Shown: positions 35,107 to 47,031, numbered from the stretch's first letter. The stretch is DNA of 64,000 nt from Hyposmocoma kahamanoa (GCF_003589595.1 NW_020656077.1:8014770-8078769), one strand, 5' to 3'. The notes: a model not told the origin generated them from the letters alone. Numbers and translations are program-made.

Positions 35107-35706
35107 GTACAGTCAAGAGCACATCAAGCTTGACACTTTGTACTTTGGACCATTCTTATTGTAATATAATAATATATAATAATAAAATTGTTTATTCAGT
35201 AACACAATGTACAGAGAAGACTAAAGACTACTTATGCGATTTAATGTAAAAATAACACATGTACCTGAACTAGGAAATTCCTGTATTTCAGGTAAAAAGT
35301 ACTACTAATTATAAAACGTGGATACTATTAATATTATAAATACTTTTTAGGAGAATCTTATGAAATAAAATTAAACAATTAAACAATAAATTGCCAATCA
35401 AAAAAATGTACACTTATACAAGACAAAATTTATTTTACGATAATAAATAAATTCTCTGTATCCTCATAGGACATATTTTGAAGAGCTTCTTGGAGAATTT
35501 TCTTTACCTTGAAGCAACAGAAATTATAAATGGAATATTTGGCGTTTAATTTATTGTACAAAAATGGTCCAAGAAACACAAAAAATCTTGAAATAAAAGT
35601 ATGTTTTGATGATATAATTTTGGGGCAGACAATATGAATATTGTAAACGGCATAGAGTTGGATTGAAGTCTTAAGTGTAAAGCTTGACGTGCTCTTGACC
35701 CTGTAC
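35107..35706. mobile_element. TIR element family E, 600-bp copy
   Basis: GTACAGTCAAGAGCACATCA AGCTTGACACTTTGTAC is mirrored by TTAAGTGTAAAGCTTGACGT GCTCTTGACCCTGTAC. Shorter relative at 25424-25541. The 135-codon minus frame across the right end is AT-driven and unconvincing. Confidence 0.75.
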
Positions 35707-35934
35707 ATAGATATTTTAAGTGCCATAGGTAGAAACAAACATAATTGATCACCCAATACGCAGAATCTGTATACAGGACATAAGATCTTAACCTTCCTAT
35801 GCCAGCAGGCTCTGCGCTGGCTATGCTCATACTTCAATATTGAACAAAGCTGTACAAAATTACATTAGCAGTAAGTAGAGCGGTAATACGAAAATAAATT
35901 TTCTATACAGAAGAATATTTCTTTTTACATTTAC

Positions 35935-36225
35935 GAAATAACGGGACGAACAAGTTGTGCGCCCGCAGGTAACCGACACGCCTGTCCGTAGTACTTGCAG
36001 TGTCACTCAGAGACTTAAATCGCAAAGATCTGAGGAGCACTGCCACTACGTCCGTCACACTGAGACATAAGTTGACAAGTCTCATGTGCCTGTAATTTCA
36101 CCAGCACCTTTGCGCTTCTAAACCGGAACGCAGTAATGTTCACGTTACTGCATGGCGGCAGTAATAGGTAAGGCGGCAGTGCTCCCCCGGACGAACTTTT
36201 TCCCAAGGGCTTTACTGTTGCTAAA
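35935..36225 (-). repeat. Family H repeat, long reverse copy
   Basis: Contains GTTGACAAGTCTCATGTGCC, TTTCACCAGCACCTTTGCGC and CGGCAGTAATAGGTAAGGCG. Confidence 0.75.
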
Positions 36226-36389
36226 TGCATTAAGCACGCATTGCCATATGCGAATATGAGGCAAAAAACAATGACCGAATAAAAATTAACTAATAAATAT
36301 TACTGTTTTGTTCTCGAGACTATTACGTGAGGAATTTTTGGTTAATTGCGGAGGTTTTGTCAGCGAAGACGGCAGACGAGTTGGTGTAA

Positions 36390-36700
36390 ACGGCAAGTCG
36401 ACTCGTTCGGTAGACTGCTGCGCCTTGACGAAGGCGGCAGACTACCCTATGTAAATGCGCTACAAGGGTGCAGCTGAAACTAAAGGTACATGGCACTTGA
36501 CTACTTTACATTTCATTGTGACGGGCGCAGTGACAGTGTCCCGCGGTATTTGCGATTAAAAGCTTTGAGTGGCACTGCAACTGTTGTGTGTCGCTTACCA
36601 GTTGGCGTGCGATTTGTTGTTTCTAACAGTATCTGTTATTATCATAAAGGCAAAAATAAATAACAATATCTGATTTAAATAACTTCGTCGTAGTGGCGTA
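36390..36700 (+). repeat. Composite family H repeat, partner of 11170-11460
   Basis: GACTGCTGCGCCTTGACGAA, ATTGTGACGGGCGCAGTGAC, AGTATCTGTTATTATCATAA; reverse match to 11170-11460. Confidence 0.65.
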
Positions 36701-37689
36701 GCGTTGGGTGGTTCAGAGGAGTAAACTAATAATCTTTTTATGATACTATTTCAATTAATCGTCATCATTAACCATTATACGTCCCAGACCTAAGCACATG
36801 TAGCTCAAGTGTGTACGTGTGAAACAGACTTCACCGCTAGAATGAGTACGCTTGCGGCAATCTCGCGAACCACGTACACTATGATTTTTTTGTAAAATGC
36901 AACGGTTACGGTTACTGCTCACTAGTGTATAGAGTACCCGGCTTTAGATACCACACTGTGCCCCGTATATTGACGGCTACAGTGAGGGAACGGCAACAAA
37001 GCTGACAGCAAGCTGTTCGCTAAGGACGACTTTGATGTTTAAACGGTTTAAATTTATTTAACGCGAACGTATGTACGTTACTATATCGCTGTCAATAGGT
37101 ACAATAAGTGTGTTAACTCAAAAAGTGTATTTTTTTCAGAATAAACACTAACTTCCCGTGAAAGACTTTTAAGACTTAATGTATTATATAACCATCTTAA
37201 CAATTTCCTTCTTGCCGAATATATATAAAAACAATTTAAATTTTTGAGTAACGACTATTTGGTCCAGAAGTAGCTCACTAAATTTTGACACATTTTGAGT
37301 TATTCATAATTAATTCATTCTCTGTTGCTTGTGGATTAACCCACAGAGATGTGACATAATAGTATTCCAGCACATGAAGCCTGTAAGGCACTACAATGAC
37401 AATAACTTAACTAATTGTTAATATCGTATACAAGCTATTTTATTATCTCAATTACCAAGTCAAATAGATATCTTTTAATTGTTTCTCACACTATTCTAAC
37501 GGCGATTGCATTGATGTGTAGAATTTCACATATTTTGAGTTACAACACTATTGTAATAGCAATGCGATATGATGGTCGTGAATTTTGCTGGTGTCGCAAT
37601 GAATGTTTATAAATTCAATTATTTATCTTCCGTGTTAATTGGTCACTTGCAAATCTTGCAATACATTTAATAAGACTGTCATTAACTCA

Positions 37690-37975
37690 CATTGACTTAC
37701 AAATAAATGGACGACGGGTCTAATACGAAAACCACGAAAAAAATGTCCCAAGTCAACCTATTTAAACGTAGTGACATGTAAAGGAATATGAAAAAGCTAA
37801 AACGTTAGATTTAAATTGTAATATCATCGCAGTACTGTCTAATTTTGCTTGCTCCGCTGTCATTCGAACAAACGAAGACTAGAGCGTGAATGACGCTCTG
37901 CATACGATTTTAACGCCCTATAAGTTCGGACACTTTTTAGCGCGGACCCGACGTCCATATAATTGTAAGTCAATG
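37690..37975 (-). mobile_element. hAT-type MITE, family A, copy 4
   Basis: 286-bp copy in reverse orientation, opening with the CATTGACTTACAAATAAATG end and closing with the complement of CATTGACTTACAATTATATG. Perfect 8-bp target duplication TTAACTCA (37682-37689, 37976-37983). Confidence 0.93.
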
Positions 37976-38361
37976 TTAACTCATTACGAAGAGTAACATA
38001 TTATTGATCACGTCGTATTTGAATAGTTGTGTACATTTATGTTTTGCGAATCATTCATAAATGTACGTAGGTAACTTGGAAACTAAGGTCATATGAGACG
38101 CCATCGCCCTTACATTGCTCTGTTAAAGGTTTATTTATTCTTCTGTTTATTAAAAGTGTATCAAAATTCTCTATAATTATGTACGAAACCAATGCGATAT
38201 CGTTACGTCGGCTAGTTAATTGTATATAAATTTCCAACCAATTGCACGTTCCAGCTCGTTGAACTAGCAGCAATGAAATCTTGCACGCATCAAACTTATC
38301 GTCCATTCGATTAACTGTGCAATATTACTATGACAACACAAGTATAAAAATGTACCTATAC

Positions 38362-38535
38362 CATTGACTTACAAATAAATGGACGGGACGGGGACTGTCT
38401 AATTTTGCTTGCTTCGCTGTCAGTCGAACAAACGAAGACTAAAGCGTGAATGACGCTCTATATACGATTTTAACGCCCTATAAGTTCGGACACTTTTTAG
38501 CGCGGACCCGACGTCCATATAACTGTAAGTCAATG
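38362..38535 (-). mobile_element. hAT-type MITE, family A, copy 5 (internally deleted)
   Basis: 174-bp copy in reverse orientation. One TIR is intact up to ATGGACGGGACGGGGACTG, then the sequence jumps into the region GTCTAATTTTGCTTGCTTCG, so about 110 bp next to that end are missing. Perfect 8-bp target duplication ACCTATAC (38354-38361, 38536-38543), so the deleted form itself appears to have inserted, or was deleted later without loss of its ends. Confidence 0.92.
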
Positions 38536-38934
38536 ACCTATACGTAAAATAACATGTTCTAAAATTTTAGGTTGGTGCGTTTTAAACCAATGCGGGCTCT
38601 GGCAGAAGACGAATGAGCGCTATGTATTTCTGTATAGACAAATAAATATAAGTACATTTAATATTTTATTTCCAAATGTGGGGTACATGTTGTGTGGTTA
38701 CTTGCTTACCGTATAGATAAAAATCAATTTCTATCAAGAAGAAAAAAGCCATATCCGAAGGTTCTTGCAAATTTACCAGTAAAGAGACGAATATTCTTAT
38801 GTTCTTTATTGGATGTATTTTTAATTTTAACTTGTTTCTATTTAGCTTTCGAGGTATTGTTAAAAATAACAGTCCAAAATAACACATATGTTAAGAAAAA
38901 TGTTCCAAGTCGAAACTTGTACATTTTTAACAGA

Positions 38935-39125
38935 CTTCAAAAAAAAGAGGAGCTTCTCAATACGACTGTCGAGTCTGTATGTTACGCGATAGGCATATGC
39001 GAACCTATATTGATGATTCTTTTTTTTTGTTGGAAAGATGGTACGTCAGAAGTGGTCCCATTTGAATTTGTAGAAAATATTCCACCTCTAAGGGTGGCAA
39101 ACCAGGGGATGAATGACTTTTGAGG
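38935..39125 (+). repeat. Dispersed repeat family G, 3' fragment
   Basis: GTTACGCGATAGGCATATGC, TTGGAAAGATGGTACGTCAG, CACCTCTAAGGGTGGCAAAC. It forms the second half of a 143-codon frame (38692-39123), which is therefore not a gene. Confidence 0.7.
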
Positions 39126-39686
39126 TCAGTTATTTCAGTATGGAGTTTCTTAATACAGAGTTATTGAGATTCTATGCATTATTTTTTCTTCGTAGAAAAT
39201 GATTAGTACTCCAAAGCGACACACTATTTTTATCTTGGAAACAAAATTTTTTTCTAGAAGTCACACAAAAAAAAAGTCACTAAAGTAATTATTTATCATA
39301 TTTTAAAAAATCCGCTCCGTATTACACAAATTGTCCCTAAGATTACGAATTTTATTATCAGTTCAGGCAAATTGTGCGTTGCATGCATTGTTGCGCAATT
39401 ATCAGAAAAAATAATCCATCACAAAACAAACAACAACGAAAAGTAAGATAAATTAATTACTAAAATCCATTAACAGGTTGCATAATAGGATTACATCGAT
39501 TTAGATAAACCTAAACGAGCACACGACATTCTGTGTTCTGCTCGGCAGACATATGAGTCGTCGATTGGTGCGGACCATTGTGAGATATACCCGTTTATTG
39601 CTGTCGCTTGTTAATAATACCGAACCTGGGGGTCTACATTCGTTCTCCGTCCAGCATCCGACCGAAACAATTACAGTCAAATAAGT

Positions 39687-39960
39687 CGACACATCCGTAG
39701 AACAAAGGTCTATGTGTAAGACTACTTGTTCTCAGGACATAGTCCATTTCGTTCGTTCTTCTTCGCTGTGGATGTCAGATCGACCTTTGTTCGATTTTAT
39801 ATTTCCGAAACGAAGTAAGATATATAAATTCTCAAAATACCTTCACATAGGACCTAGTCTGAATAATGAAATTGTTCTCCTAACGTACTTATTCTCTTTT
39901 CGCTATATAATCACATCGGACTCTGTTCTTCGGATGAGTCGAAGTAATACTCGACCATAT
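39687..39960 (+). repeat. Dispersed repeat family J, copy 1
   Basis: CGACACATCCGTAGAACAAA ... ACATCGGACTCTGTTCTTCG; about 260 bp shared with 53963-54219 at high identity. Confidence 0.8.
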
Positions 39961-40149
39961 TAAAACTCGCATGATGCGAATGAAGCTTCATACTAAACAT
40001 TGTCTCTAAATTTTTCGAGTGTTACTTATTTGACTGCAATTGTTTCGGACGGATATCGGACTAAAAAAATGTGAGGTGGGGTCTTCCCACATTTTCCGAG
40101 AGTTGTGAACTTTCTTAGACGTGCAGGTTTCATCGCGATGCTTTCTTTC

Positions 40150-40668
40150 ATTGAAAAGTTCTGCTTGAGAGGCGGTAGGTCAAATAATTAGGCTACCAGT
40201 GGTGAGGCGTCCAAATAACTCTATTCCCAGTAGCCTAAGGGTCGTATTCTAGAACTCTACTCAATGCTCAAGTCAGGATTGCACTGGAAATATGACCCTG
40301 ATGGCAGGGACTTGAATATGATTTCGAGTGCTTTAAACCATACTCAAATCCTGACTTGAGCATTGAGTAGAGTTCTAGAATACGAGCCTAAGTCTTCTAT
40401 TGAAAAGCTCTGCTTGAGAGGCGGTAGGTCAAACAATTAACCTACCAGTGGCGAGGCGTCCAAATAACTCTATTCCCAGTAGCCTAAGGATCATATTCCA
40501 GAACTCTACTCAATGCCATAGTCAAGATGTGAGCAGACTTGAGTATGATTTCAAGCACTGGAAATACGACCCTAATGGCAAGGACTTGAGTATGATTTCT
40601 AGTGCTTTGAATCATACTCAAGTCCTGACTTGAGCATTGAGTAGAGTTCTAGAATACGACCCTAAATC
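40150..40668. repeat. Tandemly duplicated unit containing foldback elements
   Basis: Unit 1 (40150-40398) and unit 2 (40399-40668) both start GAAAAG(T/C)TCTGCTTGAGAG GCGGTAGGTC and run through AACTCTATTCCCAGTAGCCT into a foldback. Foldback arms are CTAAGG-(G/A)-TC-(G/A)-TATTC-(T/C)-AGAACTCTACTCAATG and their inverted copies at 40350-40391 and 40627-40667. The second foldback carries an extra internal repeat of CTTGAGTATGATTT(C/T). Confidence 0.85.
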
Positions 40669-41268
40669 TACTACGGCATAGATTAATCTGAATTAATACG
40701 ACGCTTAGAGGAATGAAGAAATTAAATAAAGGAAAGAATGAAAAGTCCATTTTAGAAAAAACAAGTTCTTGTATATATTTTGGTTAAATATTTAAGCGTT
40801 TTAGAATCCGTCTACTGAACTTTTTGATAATCTCCAAAAACTGACTATTTTGTTTGAACATTGATATCAAAATAAAAATAATTTTGAACCAAATCGCTAG
40901 TCGTGCAAATTTTGTGGCTTAGCTTTTACACGATTTGTTACCTAAAGTATCGAATAAGACGTTTCTGTCACTCTGGGATGTCAAGTAATAACTTTAGTTA
41001 CAACACTTTGTTATGTGATTGATTACCATGATACCTTTAAAAACGGCGTTCCTATCACTAAAACCCACCCATTTATTTCCATCACGTACAAGGCGCACCA
41101 GTTGTTCCATACATTTGTACGAAAAGTAAAAAATAAGAAAAAACAACAAACAATTACTCTGTAATAATCATCTACGCCCTGTCATCGCCAATGACGCGCG
41201 ATTTTTTGAAAAAGTTTATAAAGGTTGCGCGACAGATTTCAAACATGGATATATGAACTTAACATAGA

Positions 41269-42190
41269 TATAAGATCATTACCAGGTAGTTACTGTGATT
41301 GTCTGACACATCATTATTATTATTTTATTGGGTATTTAATGTATGTAATTAGAATAAAACAAACACAAAAAGACATTTACAATTAAAAAATTACAGTCAA
41401 TAGAAAAATGGATATAAAAAAAACTGTATGTTAAAAATATTATTATTACTAACTTGATCGTGTAAAAGTCGGCTCATGATCAGTCTGCGTTAGACCCATG
41501 GCTGGTAAGGCGCAAGCTTCATCACTGGAACAAATATTTCAATAACTCTCTGGCTCACCATGTGACTATGTAGTTGTGACTCTGCTGACCACCTTCATCA
41601 TTATCCCATCTTTTTATCACTCTCTTTACTGGTTCCTGCTAACTTACTTTTAAAATTTCAAATTGTTCTCAAATTCCTGTTCCTTCCACTATTCTTATGT
41701 TGGTTCCTTCCATCATAACTCCCGAAGCGAGAGTACGTGCATTCCTCTAGTAAATTTATTCTGCTTAGATGTCAAAATTTCTTATGTGTGTTTTATAATG
41801 AAGAAACATAAAAATGTGGAGAAAATAGTTTGCACACTTACATTCACATACACCTTTGAGACTACCGTAAACAATTCCTAAATATTCAAGAAATTATGAA
41901 ACCCCTATAAGGTCACCAACAGGGCTCCCAGACAAATTGAACGTGAGAAAACTGAGATACATACATATAGGCCACAATATTGAGTGGAGTATACATGCCT
42001 AAATTTCAAAAAAGTATACACTTGAGAGTAAATAAGACTACCTGCTGAAGTCAGGAATTGCGTGTATTATAATTTGTTTTATATTTTTGATGTGTAACTT
42101 AGTATACTTAACAAACAAAAACATTTGTGAATACTAACTTTGATAAGTCATAAAAAGTTAATGCTATCTTAAAGCATTTGATATAGAAAA
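41269..42190. other. AT-rich intron sequence without recognised feature
   Basis: Unremarkable intron sequence next to the R3H exon; contains no repeat family seen elsewhere in the window. Confidence 0.4.
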
Positions 42191-42199
42191 ATATATTAC

Positions 42200-42382
42200 C
42201 TCAGCAGCTTCTCCTGGTAACAAACAATGGTACGGCGTTCGTCACTGACTCCAATGGAAAAGGTTGTCAGCTCAGGCAAGTCAAGTTGCTCAACACAACG
42301 GTGTATGAGAAAGCGACGATAGTTGCTCACAGGCGGGAACACCAACACACTAACAAGTAAATTATTGTAATCATTAACAGGC
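42200..42382 (-). CDS. R3HCC1L-like gene, R3H-domain core exon
   Basis: This 183-nt exon has one leading base, 60 codons and two trailing bases. It lies between an acceptor (GTAAAAACAG|G) and a donor (CTGAG|GTAATA). The translation contains VLVFPPVSNYRRFLIHRCVE and, further on, TTFSIGVSDERRTIVCYQ. The Arg-x3-His signature that names the R3H domain is visible (R-F-L-I-H), along with the surrounding FPP and RRT-(I/V)-C blocks typical of R3HCC1/R3HCC1L. R3H domains bind single-stranded nucleic acid; the cellular role of this family is poorly known. The upstream phase matches the exon ending at 43329. The downstream phase does not match the exon starting at 22783: a direct join puts a TAA stop eight codons on. 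An unseen exon whose length leaves remainder 2 on division by 3 should therefore lie between them. Confidence 0.85.
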
Positions 42383-42699
42383 CTGTTTTTACAGTAATAA
42401 AAAATTTATAAGCCATTGGTGAAACTAAATGGACTGATCTCATGTGAACTTTTTATATTATTTAAAACATATGAAAGTGCATGCAAATTTACTATCTGGG
42501 TAGCTGTTAAAATCCCCATCACCAAATATTTCATGCTTTGTATTGATTATCAGAAATCTGAAGAAGCAGAGTGTATTTGCCTAAACTTTCAGGAAAAGTG
42601 GATAATACCTCCCTCTAAAATACAGGAATTATTGCATTCTTTTCTTCTATATTTTTGAAAAGTTTTATAATTGTAAGAAAAATCAAGTATTATGTTTTG

Positions 42700-42880
42700 G
42701 TTGTTTACCATGTTACCATGCCGCACTGAGGTGCCAGGTTCGATTCCCGGGCCCAGAGAAATATTTATATGGCCTACATTTATTTCTCTCGTGAGTTTGG
42801 GTGTAATATGTGGTTGTCTATGTGTACTTCAATGGCACCCGCGACACAGGGTTACCCTAGTGCAGGGCTATTAGGTAAAT
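42700..42880 (+). mobile_element. tRNA-derived SINE, copy 4 (5' truncated)
   Basis: GTTACCATGCCGCACTGAGG, GGTTCGATTCCCGGGCCCAG (box B intact), GTTTGGGTGTAATATGTGGT, CGACACAGGGTTACCCTAGT. It lies in the 946-bp intron between the first two recognised R3HCC1L-like exons. Confidence 0.85.
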
Positions 42881-43328
42881 ATTCTACTTATACAGATTTA
42901 TTACACTCACAAATTGCAATTCATATTAGCAAGCTACAAATGTATGTGAGCTGTTTATAGTCAAGTTCCGTTAATAAAGTTTAATGAGACCAAAATTATA
43001 AATTTAAAATAAGATCTGCACCAATTGCTTTGTCCCGGATATACATAGCCAGTGATTGCTTTAGGTGGATTTATTGGCCTAATCACGATTATATACCGAC
43101 GTTCAAGGTGCCGTCTTGATTTGCTCTATTTGTTCCTCGTCCTACGTAGAATTGACTCACAATAACCTTGAAAAAATATTCGGCGGCCAATAAGGTAAAA
43201 CATGCGGTTAGTAACACAGAACTGTATTAAGGTTGTGATAACAATTTACCTTGTAAGTAGGACTTAAATGCCGATTTGAAAAAATAAGCTTCCAGGACGT
43301 AAAAATGCAAGTAAATTAAATTGTTTAC

Positions 43329-43435
43329 CTGTCAACTCTTTTTTTGGCTATAAAACATTTTAGGTCTTCGTTGACATCTTCGACGAAGTTATCGTCAGCC
43401 AGGTTCAGGAACCTTTCCACTATTTTGGCACCCAG
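43329..43435 (-). CDS. R3HCC1L-like gene, N-terminal coding exon (start unresolved)
   Basis: On the minus strand this reads as an acidic-to-basic helix-like segment (KLGAKIVERFLNLADDNFVE, then DVNEDLKCFIAKKRVD). It ends two bases into a codon at a good donor (AG|GTAAAC, intron from 43328). The two left-over bases join exactly to the one-base start of the R3H exon at 42382, giving Arg-Pro at the junction. R3HCC1 proteins have a similar short N-terminal helix before the R3H core, so the exon fits both by family and by phase. The 5' limit is uncertain. The frame is open up to a TGA near 43470 but has no in-frame ATG, and no AG acceptor occurs before the ATAG inside the apparent coding stretch. 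I set the limit at a CTG (43433-43435) in good context only as a marker. The true start could be an upstream exon joined through that internal AG, or a non-AUG start. Confidence 0.7.
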
Positions 43436-43440
43436 TTTGA

Positions 43441-44130
43441 CGATGTTTATGAAATGGAAATGAACAAAATAACACCAATTTCACGTACCAATGGGAATCG
43501 AAAACCTATCAGCCGTCCATTTTTATTTTTTTGCAACAACACATACAAAAACAGAGTAGCGCGCATGCACACACGCTATCTGACGCTTTTGCCGTAAAAC
43601 GCCATTAGTGCTGCACCGGTCAGAAAAAAACCGACAACGATCATGTATTAATCGATTTTTTTGTCGATACGGTTGCCTTATGAATAGGTTGTGTATATTC
43701 TTCAAATCAATCAAGATCAAAACAAACGAATAGAAAATTGAATAGGTATACATATATAAAATTACTAAACCATCGAGTGGGTGGGAAATTTGCTTTGTTA
43801 AACACTAACGAATGAACCAATTACCACCATAATTTTTCTTGAGTTTTTGTAATCATTCTCCCTTCTCATTCATAGACATACCAAATCTATGTTCATAGCA
43901 TATACAGTACATAATGTACGTACATACATTTATAATGTCAGTTACTTTTCATAGTATTTTTGTACGAAATTATCGCTATATTTTATGTCATACTTATTAA
44001 ATTTAATCAATACAATCTCCGTTCATTATGGGTAAGATGGCGGTAGAGCTTTCAATCTCGAAATATCGAGACACGCCTCATCTCAGATTACAAAAGAATT
44101 TTGTAATCTGAGCGCCTCATGACAATCTGG
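43441..44130 (-). promoter_or_regulatory. Probable 5' region of the R3HCC1L-like gene
   Basis: By position this should hold the transcription start and any 5' non-coding exon of the minus-strand gene. Somewhat GC-richer between 43540 and 43680. No core promoter motif can be assigned with confidence. A hairpin (TCAGATTACAAAA-GAAT-TTTTGTAATCTGA) sits at 44076-44111. Confidence 0.3.
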
Positions 44131-47031
44131 ATTTTCACGAAAATAGCATCGGTAAGGGATGCACCATTTGTAAGTGATGAGAGGTTTATAAAACTCGATT
44201 CGGTAAAATGAAAAAGCAATTAACATTTCCTAATTAATATATTTCACTTAAAATCGTTTCAATAATATTTACTTAAATATTACTAAATTATGCATCAAAC
44301 TTTAGAATTAACTCAATTAGCTAGCAATCCACAATACTAAAAACATTGAAAATAATTTTATTAATGCAATAGGGAACATTACCGACTCAAAGCTTTACAC
44401 AAGAGGCGCAACTAACAAGATATTCTAAAACTAGCTGCATGTAGACGTTTTTCATATCGTACGGAGGTGCTAAATTTGTTATAACATTGAACCCCAAACA
44501 ATAACTAGCTAAATTTTTGGCATTAAAAATCATAATGTAATGAAAAACGATCCACTTTTTTTCTAGAGTTTGAGTGCACCGATTTATTATATATAATGTA
44601 TAATGGAGTCGATTAATTGGAGTATTCAGATCAACAAAAACAAATGAAAATAAGTTTTTGACAAGTTCTATTATCACTGTTATCAACCAAAAGGTTGATA
44701 CTGTAATTAATACAGCTTTATTTTACCCAGTCGGTGGTTTTAACAAAGATTTACAACATGTGGTTCAAAACATTCAGAACGATGCACATAATCACTTCTG
44801 AAATTTCTTGCACCCCCCTCCTTCACATCTGTCATAGTACATACATAGTACTAGCGTAACTTATTTAATTTAATAATACTTCAGATGTGAAGGTTATTTT
44901 TTGTTTGTTGTCTTAGGAGTCCTATTTTATAATATTTTTACATACTTATTTCTGTAAGTATTTAAATCTCAGATGAACAATAACTGAGATGATTAAATAA
45001 AACATATACGTACAGTGTGATTTTTTTTACAATATAGGAAAATCCAAAACCATAGGAGATACAAAGAAGCCACATAATTTTATGGACAACTCACCCTTGA
45101 CCAAAAATTGGCTATGTCTAATTCGGTTTCACAAAAGAAGTTCTAATAGTTCCTGGAATAAATTTGCTGTATCTATGGTTTGGGATTTCTCCATACTGTC
45201 TCAGTTAAAAAAAACCACATTACACAGGAGTCCCAAGACTGTACGACATGTAGGGAAAGTATTTTAAATATTGTAGGGTACTTTGCTTAATGGGGACATT
45301 ATTTTAGACATTATTGCAGAGTTAAACTAAACTATATATATGTAGAAATTCGTGGTGGTGTTCCTTTAAGATACCAAACAATAGTACCTTAAATTCCAGA
45401 AACACCATGAAATTTTAAGTAGTGAACCCTTTCAAAATACAAGACTTTTTCACATTTCGACGGTTCGATTCCCAGGTGAAAAAAAGCAACTTTGGAAATC
45501 TTTAAATGTAGTAATTACTTATAAAAATAAAACAATATTTCCACGAAACAAAATATTTTATCCACAGCAATTAAAATACTTTCCCTCCGTGTCTTAAATT
45601 AATTAAAGTACTTTCCCTCTAGTTACAGACGGCAGCGCCTCCAGTAGCAAAGCGTTTCAGTACTGTTCCATATTAAAACAATACACATTTAAAGTACCTT
45701 GAGAACTTTTAGGTACAAAAAAGCTACCTACTTACTAAAAGCTATGTAATACGAAAAATGTAACAAAGTGTTTTAAATAAAACAAAATCAACAAATTAAT
45801 GAACTTAAATAATTAACTTGTTATTAGTTATAAGTACAAAATGTCATGTTCTCTAAGATGTTATAAAATTATTTACTATATTGCTCATTTGACTTTTCGA
45901 GTTATATTTTATGATAAAATGCGACCTTAATTCGTTTTAATAAAAATAATAATCTTTATCTTACATATAAAGGTCTCTCAACTTACTTATTAACGAATTG
46001 AAAGGCTTAACATCCGTGGGTTCGCTGTTTTGCTACTGCTCATGCTGTTGCACGACAGGTAAATAGCAAACAGAAATCTTACGGCATGTTGTCGACAGCT
46101 AGATAAGAATTTGTACAACGCCTATCGCGCTTTTTCTTTATTGCTGACACTTTATTATTAGCACTAGCACCTGTAAAACTGGCGCCCAATTGCAGGCCCT
46201 AGCATTAAATTTAACATAGTTAAGTCTATTTAAATTCAAACCGTGAATATACATTTGCATATCTAAAAATAATTGATGAGACCTCATCAATAGCATCTTA
46301 TACATATAAGAAATATAAAAAATTTACAATATTCTTTGTTCAGATAATGGCGTTTTTGGTGATCAAATGGAAATAGATTCCAGGGCCTCAATTGGTCCGC
46401 TGGTACGCAATAACACGAGCATCATGTTATTATTGTAATTATTGAAATCAAGCACATCTGCCGCCACAATTACAGGAACATTATTTCGATGCATTCAATC
46501 GGGGCGCTGGAGGGACTCTACAATTAAATATTCACTCTTCGCGCCCTGTTAGCCTATACTCTAGCGTATTGTTTTATTAAGTACATTCTATCGACTACGG
46601 AAATGGTACCTAGACTTAATAGACTATTATTGCTTTAAAACTTTTCACGACCACGTTCCCGTAAATGTGCCGGGATGTACATGTGTATATTGTACCTATA
46701 ATTATTACAAATTTATTAAGAATATCACTTTGTATTTGCAGTAGGCCAGTTTACAACATTAAATTAAAAACTTTCGATGTACCCTAAAATCTATCGTTTT
46801 AGACATATGTATTTATTAAATTCAACATTATATTATATAAAATGCAACAAACATCTCTTTCAATTATTTGTGAAATGCTGACTATAACATTATTATTGTA
46901 ATAGTATAATCATATATCTGTCACCCATCAATCAATGAATAAATCCGACAATTCACGAAGCAAAAACAATTATAATTGGTTTAATATTACCTGGCGAGTT
47001 TCCACTTGAATGTAAACAATAAGGGTAACAA
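44131..47031. other. Intergenic AT-rich sequence
   Basis: No gene recognised. 45083-45215 is a copy of family K; CCTTCACATCTG (44820) is repeated inverted as CAGATGTGAAGG (44883). The rest is featureless to my eye. Confidence 0.45.

Larger units (their letters stand above)
22784..42199 (-). other. Very large intronic interval of the R3HCC1L-like gene
   Basis: Nineteen kilobases between the R3H exon and the 67-nt exon, mostly repeats listed separately. Phase disagreement predicts at least one coding exon in it with length leaving remainder 2 on division by 3. 22,800-23,950 and 36,720-37,680 hold nothing I recognise apart from the hairpin. Confidence 0.6.

Noticed and set aside
35430..35837. 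135-codon minus-strand ORF as a gene
   Set aside because: It runs across the right TIR of the family E element and has a low-complexity, AT-driven composition.
38692..39123. 143-codon plus-strand ORF as a gene
   Set aside because: Its second half is the family G repeat (also at 7, 11, 28 and 63 kb) and the first half has no recognised domain.
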